Shown here: positions 27,701 through 35,061 of the stretch, in pieces
Numbering within the stretch: position 1 is the first letter of the stretch
How the letters are laid out: every line of letters starts with the position of its first letter
Origin: JAWCQZ01 sp038869515 [NCBI: Halobacteria archaeon]
GTDB lineage: Archaea; Halobacteriota; Syntropharchaeia; JACQPP01
Direction: 5' to 3'
NCBI GenBank assembly: GCA_038869515.1
Contig: JAWCQZ010000003.1
Coordinates: forward strand, 93,306-157,305
Length of the DNA stretch: 64,000 bases
The notes under the pieces: generated by a model
Databases searched by the model: none
Seen by the model: the letters and a program-made list of their open reading frames with translations, nothing else
Told to the model about the DNA's origin: nothing
Position numbers and translations under genes: made by a program

Positions 27701-28756
27701 ATGGGGTTCCTTCGAACGGAGCCTGCCTGGTACGACACGCGGCTGCAGGACGCCGCCAACCTCTATTCCAAGGCGAAGAAGGAGCAGTGGAACGCGGAGA
27801 CCGACGTGGACTGGTCCGCGGGCCCCGTCTACTACACCGACAACCAGAGACTCGCCGCCGCCCGCCTCCTCTCCCAGTTCCTCCACGGGGAGCAGGGGGC
27901 CCTCCTCGTCTGCGGGCAACTGGTCCACATGGTCCCCGACATGGACGCCAAACTCTACGCGGCCTCCCAGGTCTTCGACGAGGCGCGCCACGTGGAGGTC
28001 TACGCGCGCTACCTGAAGACCATCGGCGGGGTCACGCCCATCAACAAGGCGCTGGCGGAGATCCTCGGGGAGATAGCCAACGAGACCCACTTCGAGGAGA
28101 AACTCATCGGCATGCAGATTCTCGTCGAGGGGCTCGCCCTGCGCGCCTTCCACGGCATCCGCGAGGCCACCTGCGACCCGCTCCTGAAGCAGATTCTCGC
28201 CTACACCATCAAGGACGAGGCGCGCCACGTCGCCTACGGCGTGATGTATCTCCGGCGAAAAATCTCCGAACTGACCGAGCAGCGGCGCAGGGAGATCGAG
28301 CAGACGGTCACCGGCTGGGCGATGCGGCTCGGCCTCGTCTACAAGGAGGAGGGCGAGGAGGCCACGAAAATCCTGCGCCCCGACGCCATCCTCCTGGCGG
28401 AGACCACCAAGAGGATGTGGTCGGAGAACCGCAATGTCCCCGTCGAGACCATCATCGCCGAGCACGAGAAAATCATGGGCCCGCGGCCCGCCCCCATCGC
28501 CCCCGGAGCCCCCGGACCGGTGGAGATCTGCAAGTACTCGCTCTCCCAGCTCGAGAAGGACCCCGACATCAGCCCGGAGGAACTGGCCGACCGGTCGATG
28601 CGCTTCATGAACAAGACCTCGAACCAGGCCATCGCCGACGCCACCGTGGTCGAGCTGCGGGAGCGGCTCCAGAACATGGGGCTCTTCCCGAAGAAGAGCA
28701 ACGGGGAGTCGGGGCCCCGCCTGCCCCCGGTCATCAAGAGGCAGATGAGCGTCTGA
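27701..28756 (+). CDS. Ferritin-like diiron protein (oxidase/oxygenase type) leading the CuMMO operon
   Basis: The 351-residue helical protein has a complete diiron site with two matched halves: Glu64 (HGEQGA), Glu94 and His97 (FDEARHVEV); and Glu143 (ILVEGLA), Glu173 and His176 (KDEARHVAY). Both halves use E-x29-E-x2-H spacing, as in the ribonucleotide reductase R2/ferritin-like superfamily. It is longer than ferritin or rubrerythrin and lacks rubredoxin cysteines. The last about 130 residues are polar and unassigned. Substrate is unknown; an oxygenase, an oxidase that removes O2, or a metal-handling partner are all possible. It is separated from pmoC by seven bases, so it shares the operon. 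It is not AurF: the extra AurF histidine ligand is not evident. Confidence 0.85.
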   Translation: MGFLRTEPAWYDTRLQDAANLYSKAKKEQWNAETDVDWSAGPVYYTDNQRLAAARLLSQFLHGEQGALLVCGQLVHMVPDMDAKLYAASQVFDEARHVEVYARYLKTIGGVTPINKALAEILGEIANETHFEEKLIGMQILVEGLALRAFHGIREATCDPLLKQILAYTIKDEARHVAYGVMYLRRKISELTEQRRREIEQTVTGWAMRLGLVYKEEGEEATKILRPDAILLAETTKRMWSENRNVPVETIIAEHEKIMGPRPAPIAPGAPGPVEICKYSLSQLEKDPDISPEELADRSMRFMNKTSNQAIADATVVELRERLQNMGLFPKKSNGESGPRLPPVIKRQMSV

Positions 28757-28763
28757 GGCCGCC

Positions 28764-29540
28764 ATGTTCGCCGAGGTCAAGCCGGTCGCCCTCCCGGCGT
28801 GGGTCGGGTCGCTCCCCCTCCTCCGCGGCGGGTGGTCCGCCCTCCTCTGGCTCGTCCCGCTGGTGGGCTATCTCCTCTTTCTCCGGGCCTACCTGCAGGC
28901 CTTCGCCCTCTCCTACGGGCTCGACTCCGCCGCCCCGGCCTACAAGGCCTACTTCGCCCCCCTGGCCGGAGGCAACATGCTCGTCATCGGCCTCCTCGCC
29001 CTCGTCCTCTGGGGCGGGGTCTGGGCGACCCGGTGCCGGGAGTGCCAAGACGGAAACGCGCACCCCCGCCACCTCGAAATCCACTACCGGACCCTCCTCT
29101 CGCTGTCCGCCGTCGTCTCTGTCGTCGGCGTCTTCGCCATCAGCGTCTTCGCGGAGCAGGACGCCTCGTGGCACCAGGCCCTCATCCGCGACACGATTTT
29201 CACCCCGACCCACATCGTCCTCTTCTTCTTCACCCTCCCGCTCCTGCTGGTCCTCTCGGTCACGCTTTTCCTCTACCTGATGACCCGCCTGCCCCGGATT
29301 TACGATGGGGGCATCCCGGTAGCGTTTCTGCTCGCCCTCGTCGGCGTGGCGGTGGCCGCCGCCTGGGAGGCCGCCAACGAGTTCGGCCACTCCTACTACT
29401 TCGCGGAGGAGACATTCTCCGTCCCCATCCACTGGGGGTTCGTTGCCGCAGGCATGGTCTCGGTGGTGGCCCTGGCGGTCGCCTACGACGTCCTCCTCTC
29501 CCTGGTCCGGCTGAAAGAGGAAGCCGCGACCGAAGGGTGA
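28764..29540 (+). CDS. pmoC: Copper membrane monooxygenase subunit C (PmoC/AmoC)
   Basis: The 258-residue membrane protein has about six helices. Asp133, His137 and His150 reproduce the D-x3-H-x12-H CuC ligands of PmoC (in EQDASWHQAL and FTPTHIVL). Asn205, His209 and His223 reproduce the N-x3-H-x13-H CuD ligands (in AANEFGHSYY and SVPIHWGF). Both sites, which in studied enzymes belong to the proposed active region, are therefore complete. Length fits the family. Gene order C-A-B is the usual one. Whether the enzyme oxidises ammonia, methane or a short hydrocarbon cannot be read from these residues. Confidence 0.93.
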   Translation: MFAEVKPVALPAWVGSLPLLRGGWSALLWLVPLVGYLLFLRAYLQAFALSYGLDSAAPAYKAYFAPLAGGNMLVIGLLALVLWGGVWATRCRECQDGNAHPRHLEIHYRTLLSLSAVVSVVGVFAISVFAEQDASWHQALIRDTIFTPTHIVLFFFTLPLLLVLSVTLFLYLMTRLPRIYDGGIPVAFLLALVGVAVAAAWEAANEFGHSYYFAEETFSVPIHWGFVAAGMVSVVALAVAYDVLLSLVRLKEEAATEG

Positions 29541-30328
29541 TGGGGACTTCGCAGAACTCGACGCAAGCGGGCGGAGTGGGCGAGGGTCGGAGTTCCGCGC
29601 CCGCGCAGAATGGAGCGAAGCGCGAATGGCGCGCCTACGACATCCTCTTCGTCACCATCGGCTTCTTGGGGACCGGGGTCTTCTTCCACCTGGCCCTGAT
29701 GCTCCTGGCCGGGGACTGGGACTTCTGGACCGACTGGAAGGACCGCCAGTGGTGGCCCCTCGTGACGCCAGCGGTGACCATCTTCGTCGCCTCCATCGCC
29801 CAGTATCTCGCATGGGCCCAGCTCCGCATCCCCTCCGGGGCGACGGTGGCCGCCCTGTCGGGATTCCTCTTCGCCTACTCATCTCGCATCTTCCAGTTCG
29901 GCGGATGGGTTGGCTTCCCGCTGAACTTCGTCTGGCCCGCGGGGTTCATCCTCCAGGCCATCCTCCTCGACGTCATCCTCCTGCGGACCCGCTCCTTCCT
30001 CGCCACCGGGATGGTGGGCGGCTTCCTCTGGGGGTTTCTCTTCCTCGCGGCGAACTGGGTCGCGGTCGTGCCCTTCTGGCAGCCGGTGGAGACCGCCGCG
30101 GGAGTCCTCACCGTGGCCGACCTCCAGGGCATGGAATACCTCCGGACCCAGACCCATGAATACCTGCGTCTGGTGGAGTCGGGCATCCTCCGCATCTACG
30201 CGGGCGACCCCGCCCCCTTCGTCATGATTTTCGCCGGCTTCCTCTCCGCAGGGGTCTATTTCCTCGGCCACCTCTTCGGCCGGGTGGCAATGAGAGCCTC
30301 TGGAAAGGCGGTGAGGAGAATACCATGA
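29540..30328 (+). CDS. pmoA: Copper membrane monooxygenase subunit A (PmoA/AmoA)
   Basis: The 262-residue protein contains the hallmark GDWDFWTDWKDRQWW at residues 58-72; its coding bases (29711-29728) are the classic conserved pmoA/amoA site. EYLRLVESGILR at 207-218 matches the other conserved loop. About seven membrane helices are visible. The ATG shares a base with the pmoC stop (TGATG). The first about 33 residues are polar, rich in Gly/Ser/Ala and encoded by a copy of the dispersed palindromic repeat, so they are an added N-terminus. The next residues (REWRAYDILFVTIGF) begin the normal subunit. The pattern is closer to bacterial PmoA/AmoA than to thaumarchaeal AmoA by eye; a tree is needed. 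Confidence 0.94.
   Translation: MGTSQNSTQAGGVGEGRSSAPAQNGAKREWRAYDILFVTIGFLGTGVFFHLALMLLAGDWDFWTDWKDRQWWPLVTPAVTIFVASIAQYLAWAQLRIPSGATVAALSGFLFAYSSRIFQFGGWVGFPLNFVWPAGFILQAILLDVILLRTRSFLATGMVGGFLWGFLFLAANWVAVVPFWQPVETAAGVLTVADLQGMEYLRTQTHEYLRLVESGILRIYAGDPAPFVMIFAGFLSAGVYFLGHLFGRVAMRASGKAVRRIP
29548..29637 (+). repeat. Palindromic repeat copy encoding the PmoA N-terminus
   Basis: Two blocks match the intergenic copy at 39731-39782 in the same orientation: CGCAGAACTCG (29550-29560) and the stretch ending GCGCCCGCGC (29597-29606). It continues with GAGCGAAGCG. It encodes about residues 3-33 of PmoA without breaking the frame. Confidence 0.65.
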
Positions 30329-31554
30329 CTCTTTCAGCGCTCGGCTCGCTCCGCTCGCCTCGCGCCGGCGCAGAGCCCTGGCCCTCGCCTTCAGCTCGGG
30401 CCGGGTTCTGCGGAGTCGCCATCACTCTGGCGGTCCTGCTCCTTTCGGCCTCCCCGGCCCTCGCCCACGGCGAGGCGGTCCAGGAGGCGTTCATCCGCAC
30501 CCGTTCCGTCGCCTTCTTCGACACCCGGTTCTCGGAGACGAACCTGACCGCGGGGGAGGAGTTGAAACTCTCGGGCAAAGTGAAGGTCCTGGAGACCTGG
30601 CCCGACTCAATCCTCCCGCCGCCGGAGTTCGGGCAGATCGGGGTCTACGCCGCGGGCCCCACGTTCGTCCTCAAGAACCGGGAGGTGAACGGCGCCCCCC
30701 TCTCGGGCTCGTTCAAAATCGAGAAGGGGGGGCTCTACGAATACAACCTGACCCTCGTCGCCCGCCGGCCGGGGACCTGGCACGTCCACCCCGTGATGGC
30801 GTCCAAGGGGGCCGGGGGGCTCCTGGGGCCCGGGGCCGTCGCCCGCATCGCCGAGAGCCCCGCCGGCTTCTCGAACCCGGTCACCCTGGCCTCCGGGGAG
30901 CGGGTGGACCTCGAGAACTACGGCCTCGGGACAGTGGCGGGCTGGTCCGCCCTCCAACTCGGCTTCGGCCTCGCCTGGTTCCTCTGGTGGGCCCGCAAGC
31001 CCCAACTGGCCCGACTGGGCCGGGTCGCGAAGGGCGAGGGGGAGGGGCTCATCGCCCCCCGGGACGTGAAGGCCGGCACCGCCCTCGCCATCGGGGTCGC
31101 GGTGGCTATCGTCGGAGGATACGCCTACGCGGGCGAGGCCTACCCCGACCCCATCCGGCTGCAGGTCGACCGCCCCCGCATCGAGCCTCTCGCGGAGCCT
31201 CCCCCGGCCGCTCAGGTCTCCCGGGACGGCCCGGCCCGCTTCACCCCGCCCGAACTGCTCCAGTTCAGGCTGAAGGTCCTCAACCGCGGGGAGTCGGTCC
31301 TGGAGGCCTCCCGCCTCGTCGTCGGGTCCGACACCTTCGAGAAGGGCGACGGGAGGCTGACGGTCTCCGGGGGCCCCGTCCCCCCGGGGGAGAGGAGGAC
31401 CCTGGAGTTCGCCCTCGCGGATCCGGTGCTCTCGAAACTCATCCCGGTGGGCGAGCCGCTCCACGCGTTCGGGGGGCTGCTCTTCTTCGAGGACGCGGCC
31501 GGGAACCGGACGTGGAACACGCTCGATTTGAGGGTGATTCCGGGCTTCCGTTGA
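30325..31554 (+). CDS. pmoB: Copper membrane monooxygenase subunit B (PmoB/AmoB)
   Basis: The 409-residue protein overlaps pmoA by four bases (ATGA). A signal peptide (AITLAVLLLSASPALA) is cut before His48, giving a mature N-terminal HGE; with His153 and His155 (TWHVHPV) this recreates the conserved CuB site. Two membrane helices follow (WSALQLGFGLAWFLWW and ALAIGVAVAIVGGYAY), then a second cupredoxin-like domain that ends near the stop. Residues about 5-32, before the signal core, are encoded by a dispersed repeat. The domain order cupredoxin, two helices, cupredoxin is standard for the family. Confidence 0.93.
   Translation: MTLSALGSLRSPRAGAEPWPSPSARAGFCGVAITLAVLLLSASPALAHGEAVQEAFIRTRSVAFFDTRFSETNLTAGEELKLSGKVKVLETWPDSILPPPEFGQIGVYAAGPTFVLKNREVNGAPLSGSFKIEKGGLYEYNLTLVARRPGTWHVHPVMASKGAGGLLGPGAVARIAESPAGFSNPVTLASGERVDLENYGLGTVAGWSALQLGFGLAWFLWWARKPQLARLGRVAKGEGEGLIAPRDVKAGTALAIGVAVAIVGGYAYAGEAYPDPIRLQVDRPRIEPLAEPPPAAQVSRDGPARFTPPELLQFRLKVLNRGESVLEASRLVVGSDTFEKGDGRLTVSGGPVPPGERRTLEFALADPVLSKLIPVGEPLHAFGGLLFFEDAAGNRTWNTLDLRVIPGFR
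30338..30420 (-). repeat. Palindromic repeat copy encoding the PmoB N-terminal extension
   Basis: Read on the minus strand, 30362-30412 matches 39732-39782 at about 46 of 51 positions, including CGCAGAAC and GAAGGCGAGGGCCAG. The flanks (GCTCGCTCCGCTCGCCTCGCG) also match. It is inserted in frame ahead of the PmoB signal peptide core. Confidence 0.75.
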
Positions 31555-31559
31555 ACCGA

Positions 31560-31631
31560 CCCAGCCACGGCTGGGGGGAGCGATTGGGGCCCGGATGATG
31601 GGAGGTCTGGGGAAGGTGGGTCCGGGCCCCA
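31560..31631 (+). terminator. Two hairpins downstream of pmoB
   Basis: A perfect short hairpin (CCCAGCC at 31560-31566, GGCTGGG at 31569-31575) is followed by a longer one with 11-base perfect arms (TGGGGCCCGGA at 31584-31594, TCCGGGCCCCA at 31621-31631). There is no T-tract. They may mark the 3' end of the CuMMO transcript or protect it from decay. Confidence 0.5.
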
Positions 31632-31690
31632 GTGCGGCGAACCGCGCCGGCGCGAGCCGATGCGGTTGGAGACCGCCCGGTGAAGGGCAG

Positions 31691-32011
31691 TCAGGTCCCC
31701 CCGCTTTTGCGCCGCTCAAACAGCGAGGGGAGATGGATAAGGTATTTCCCTTCCTCCTTGAGGCCGAGGACGATTTCCGGCCGCTCGAGGAGCCGCCGGA
31801 GGTTCACCTCGTAGCGCCCGGTCTCGTGGATGCGGATGGACTCGACATCGAACACCGCGCGAACCGCAGGTTCGCGCGCGGGCGCCGCCTCCGGCGGCGC
31901 CCGGGAAGGGACGAAGAGGAAGCGGTTCCACCCGCACGAGGGGCACCCGTTCAGGATGGCGAGGTCCCCGTCGGGGAAGAGGGTCTGGCAGCGTGTGCAC
32001 TGGTGGGCCAT
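31691..32011 (-). CDS. oapC: OapC/ArvC-type zinc-ribbon protein
   Basis: The 106-residue protein has an N-terminal zinc ribbon with two knuckles (CTRCQTLF and GCPSCGWNRF) followed by a beta domain (VESIRIHETGRYEVNLRRLL) typical of the archaeal DUF2072 family. It is the third gene of the conserved archaeal trio GTPase-oapB-oapC, found here in that order on the minus strand. The trio is often near replication origins in haloarchaea; its function is not settled. Confidence 0.85.
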   Translation of the reverse strand: MAHQCTRCQTLFPDGDLAILNGCPSCGWNRFLFVPSRAPPEAAPAREPAVRAVFDVESIRIHETGRYEVNLRRLLERPEIVLGLKEEGKYLIHLPSLFERRKSGGT

Positions 32012-32022
32012 GGCCGGGGGAC

Positions 32023-32502
32023 CTATCCGTCCGGGGCTGCGGGGGCCCCTGGAGCCGCCTCCGCGGCCGACGCTGTCGCTTTTCTCCTCTTCCCGTCGGC
32101 GGCCTTCGCCTCCTTCCCGTCGCCCGGCGGCGCCACGAGGCCCATGGCGATGTAGTCCCGGTCGCGCTGGAGGGTCCGGAGCCTGTCGGAGCGGCCGATG
32201 AGCGTGAGGCGCCCCCCGTTCCTGGGGGGCAGGCGGAGGAGTTTCTGGAGGAGGCCCGCCCGGGTCTTGTAGGGGTAGGAGCCGATTTCGATTCCGGGGA
32301 AGTTGGAGGCGCGAATCTCGGTCATGGTCATCTCCATGAGGGTCGAGTACTCCTGCGGCGAGAGGCCCTGCTCCAGGACCAGGATGTCCCCGCCCTTCAC
32401 CTGGTCGAGAATCATCCGGACCTTCTCCATCGAAGTCATGGCGCTGAGGCGGTCCTCGGAGAGGAGGCAGATCTGGAACGGGAACTGGACGTTGACCGTC
32501 AT
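32023..32502 (-). CDS. oapB: OapB/ArvB-type protein (DUF2073)
   Basis: The 159-residue protein starts MTVNVQFPFQICLLSEDRLSAMTSMEKVRMILDQVKGGDILVLEQGL in short form (MTVNVQFPFQ...), matching the DUF2073 family. It ends with a basic/alanine-rich tail of about 40 residues. Its ATG overlaps the stop of the GTPase gene by four bases, so the trio is one operon. Biochemical role unknown. Confidence 0.82.
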   Translation of the reverse strand: MTVNVQFPFQICLLSEDRLSAMTSMEKVRMILDQVKGGDILVLEQGLSPQEYSTLMEMTMTEIRASNFPGIEIGSYPYKTRAGLLQKLLRLPPRNGGRLTLIGRSDRLRTLQRDRDYIAMGLVAPPGDGKEAKAADGKRRKATASAAEAAPGAPAAPDG

Positions 32503-33122
32503 CCGAACCTCTGGGCCAACTCCTCGTAGAGTTTGTCGATGTTTTGCCCCTCCAGGGCCGAGATGGGAACGATGGGGTGCTGGGGGAAGGCCGCCTTGAT
32601 GCGCGCCGGGGAGGCGTTGGGACGGTCGATTTTGTTGGCGACGACCACCATGGGCTTGCCCCGCGCCTCCATGTTGCCCACCGTCACGATGTTGACCTGG
32701 GTGTAGGGGTCCTCGGTGGCGTCGAGAACCAGGAGGATGCCGTCGCACTCGTCAATCCATTTGATGGCCTCGACGACGCCCTCCGTGGCCTCCTTGGCCC
32801 GCTTCCGGGCCTCCTCCTCCTTCATCTTGAAGACCTTCACGAACTCCTCGAAGTCGATTTTGGTCGCCAGCCCCGGGGTGTCCACGATGTCGAGGGTGAT
32901 GCGGGAGCCGTTGGCCCCGATGGTCACGTTCTCCTTGCGGCGGACCCGCCGGGTCTCGTGGGGCACCTCGCTGGCGGGCCCCATGACGTCGCCGGTGAAG
33001 TCCCGGAGGATGCGGTTGGCCAGAGTGGTCTTGCCCGCGTTGGGCGGCCCGTAGATGCCGATGCGCGGGTTCTTCTTCCGGAGAATCTTCCGGAAAATCC
33101 TGAGGAAACTGAACTTCACCAT
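32499..33122 (-). CDS. Era-like GTPase of the Oap cluster
   Basis: The 207-residue protein has G1 GPPNAGKTTLANRIL, G3 DIVDTPGLATK, G4 VVVANKIDRPN and G5 ISALEGQ, the set expected of an Era/Obg-like GTPase. The N-terminus is basic (FSFLRIFRKILRKKNPRIG). A minus-strand ACTATATAAAC box about 30 bases upstream sets the start at 33122. It leads the GTPase-oapB-oapC operon. Confidence 0.9.
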   Translation of the reverse strand: MVKFSFLRIFRKILRKKNPRIGIYGPPNAGKTTLANRILRDFTGDVMGPASEVPHETRRVRRKENVTIGANGSRITLDIVDTPGLATKIDFEEFVKVFKMKEEEARKRAKEATEGVVEAIKWIDECDGILLVLDATEDPYTQVNIVTVGNMEARGKPMVVVANKIDRPNASPARIKAAFPQHPIVPISALEGQNIDKLYEELAQRFG

Positions 33123-33178
33123 CCCCTTGCTGGGGGCTGGGCCAGAGCCGTTTATATAGTTTCTCGGTCGCCAGGCGA

Positions 33179-34993
33179 TTAAAATCGGGTGACGGAGGCC
33201 CCGCGGGGGGACCCCCACCGGACCGCGAGGCGCGTCCCGGAGCCGCCGACGAGTTCTCGCTCGAGAAGAGTGGGCGCATCGGCGCGAAACAGGTCGGGAC
33301 AACGGGCTGAGGCTCCCGCAGTCTCCAGCTCCCGGAAGAGGTCGAGGAGTTCGCGCAGGCGGCGCCACTCCTCCTCGCCGTAGAGGGAGAGGTCGTCGGA
33401 GACCAGGAAGACCCCTCCCCCGACGGCGCAGGCGAGGGCGAGGGCGTCGCGCTCCCCCGGCGCCAGCCGGGTCCGCGACGGGCGCAGCATGGCGCAGTCG
33501 GGGTCGTTGAGCCAGAGGACCCGGTGCATGGGCGCCCGGGTGAGCGCGTTGTGGATGGCCCAGCGGGTGCTCGGCGCCCCGGGGCCCAGGAGACGGCTCC
33601 AGCGGGTCTCCCAGGAGGGGGCCACGTCGCACCCGACGCGCATCCCGTCCACGAGGCCGACGGCGGGGCCGAGGGGGCAGCCGCAGCCGAGGAGGAAGGA
33701 GTCGGGCCCGACGCCCTCGCGGACCGCCTCCAGCCCCCGGCGCAGCGCCTCGGCCCGGGTCGCCTTGGGGTCGTGCCTGCGGCCGTGGAGCGCTCCGGCG
33801 TAGAGGAAGTCGATCTTGTGGTAGGTGAAGCCCCACCCGGCCAGCGTCGCGTAGGTCCGCCTCAGGTGCTCCAGGAACTCCGGGCGGGTCGTGTCGAGCG
33901 CGCAGGCGGGTCGGGAATCCCAGAAGGGGTTGTAGGCGGCGCGTCTCGGTTTCCCGGGGTGGTTCAGGAGCCAGTCGGGGTGCTCCCTCCAGAGGCGGCT
34001 GTTGCGGGTCGCGAGAAACGGGGCGGTCCAGAGCCCGGGGGTGAAGCCAGCCTTGCGGATTTCGGCTGCCATGGCCTTCAGGCCCGAAGGGAACTTGGGG
34101 TTGGTCTCGAGCCAGTCCCCCACCGCCCGCGGGTATCCGTCGTCGAGTTGGAAGAGCCGTTGAACCCCCCCGGGCCGGGGGAATCCCTCCGCCGCCCGCC
34201 CGAGGTTCCCGCGCAGGTCCTCCTCGGTGACGCGGTTGAAGTAGTGGTACCAGGAGCACCAGCCGGCCACCGGCTCCCGGGGGACGCGGGCCCGGGAGGC
34301 CGAGGCGAGGGCCTCGAGGTAGCGGCGCAGGAGGGCGTGGGGGGTCTTTCCCACCGCCACGTGGAGGGGCTCCAGCGGGCGGCTCTCGCCAGGCCCCAGG
34401 AGGGCGCCGTCCATGCGGAGGACCGCCTCCACCCGGGGCCATTCGCCGCGCCCGCCGAGGACGCGCACGTCCCCGAAGGCCCGGGTCGCCCCGAGGAAGC
34501 CCGCCAGCAGGGCCCCTCCGCCCTCCGGGTCGTGGAGGAGCGTGAAGAGTTCGCTCCGGTGGTGCCCGGGCGGGTCGGAGTCGGCGGCGTCCCACAGGGC
34601 GCGGCGGGAGGGGCGGAAGCGGGACATCACCGTCCGGGCGGAGATGGAGCGGCTCCCCGCGAAACTCCACGACTGCCAGCCGTTCTGGAGGACCCGCAGG
34701 CGGCCGGGGGAGCCGCCGTCGAGGCTCCACCGGGTGATGGCCGCAGGGATGAAGGTCCGGAGCGCGACTCCGCGGTCGCCCCCGTTGGTCACCGTGGAGC
34801 GGAGCACGATCTGGCCGGGGCCCGAGGTGGCGGCCTCGACGGCGAGGCGCACCGACCCGACGGAAACGGCTGCGGGGAACCCCGTGACCGCCGTCCGGGA
34901 GCCCTCCTTCCGGCCGTCCGCCGAGATGCGGAAGAGGGCCTCCCACCCTTCGACGCGGCCGCCGGGGGCTTCCAGGAAAGGGACGGGCGCCAT
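33179..34993 (-). CDS. GH36-type alpha-galactosidase
   Basis: The 604-residue enzyme has the clan D glycosidase layout: N-terminal beta-supersandwich, then a TIM barrel. VAGWCSWYHYFNRVTEEDL opens the barrel, TYHKIDFLYAG carries the nucleophile Asp, and GMRVGCDVAPSW carries the acid/base Asp. No signal peptide is seen, so it is cytosolic. It hydrolyses alpha-galactosides or related sugars; substrate specificity is not readable. AAGTTATGAAAG about 25 bases upstream is a likely TATA box. No sugar transporter adjoins it. Confidence 0.88.
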   Translation of the reverse strand: MAPVPFLEAPGGRVEGWEALFRISADGRKEGSRTAVTGFPAAVSVGSVRLAVEAATSGPGQIVLRSTVTNGGDRGVALRTFIPAAITRWSLDGGSPGRLRVLQNGWQSWSFAGSRSISARTVMSRFRPSRRALWDAADSDPPGHHRSELFTLLHDPEGGGALLAGFLGATRAFGDVRVLGGRGEWPRVEAVLRMDGALLGPGESRPLEPLHVAVGKTPHALLRRYLEALASASRARVPREPVAGWCSWYHYFNRVTEEDLRGNLGRAAEGFPRPGGVQRLFQLDDGYPRAVGDWLETNPKFPSGLKAMAAEIRKAGFTPGLWTAPFLATRNSRLWREHPDWLLNHPGKPRRAAYNPFWDSRPACALDTTRPEFLEHLRRTYATLAGWGFTYHKIDFLYAGALHGRRHDPKATRAEALRRGLEAVREGVGPDSFLLGCGCPLGPAVGLVDGMRVGCDVAPSWETRWSRLLGPGAPSTRWAIHNALTRAPMHRVLWLNDPDCAMLRPSRTRLAPGERDALALACAVGGGVFLVSDDLSLYGEEEWRRLRELLDLFRELETAGASARCPDLFRADAPTLLERELVGGSGTRLAVRWGSPRGASVTRF

Positions 34994-35061
34994 CTCAAGG
35001 CCCTATCGCGCCTTTCATAACTTTGCCGGAGAAACGAGAGCGTTCCCGAGAGGACCTGCGA

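Noticed and set aside
27701-28756. AurF-type N-oxygenase assignment for the diiron protein
   Set aside because: It has the six-ligand ferritin/R2 pattern but no evident extra histidine ligand of AurF.
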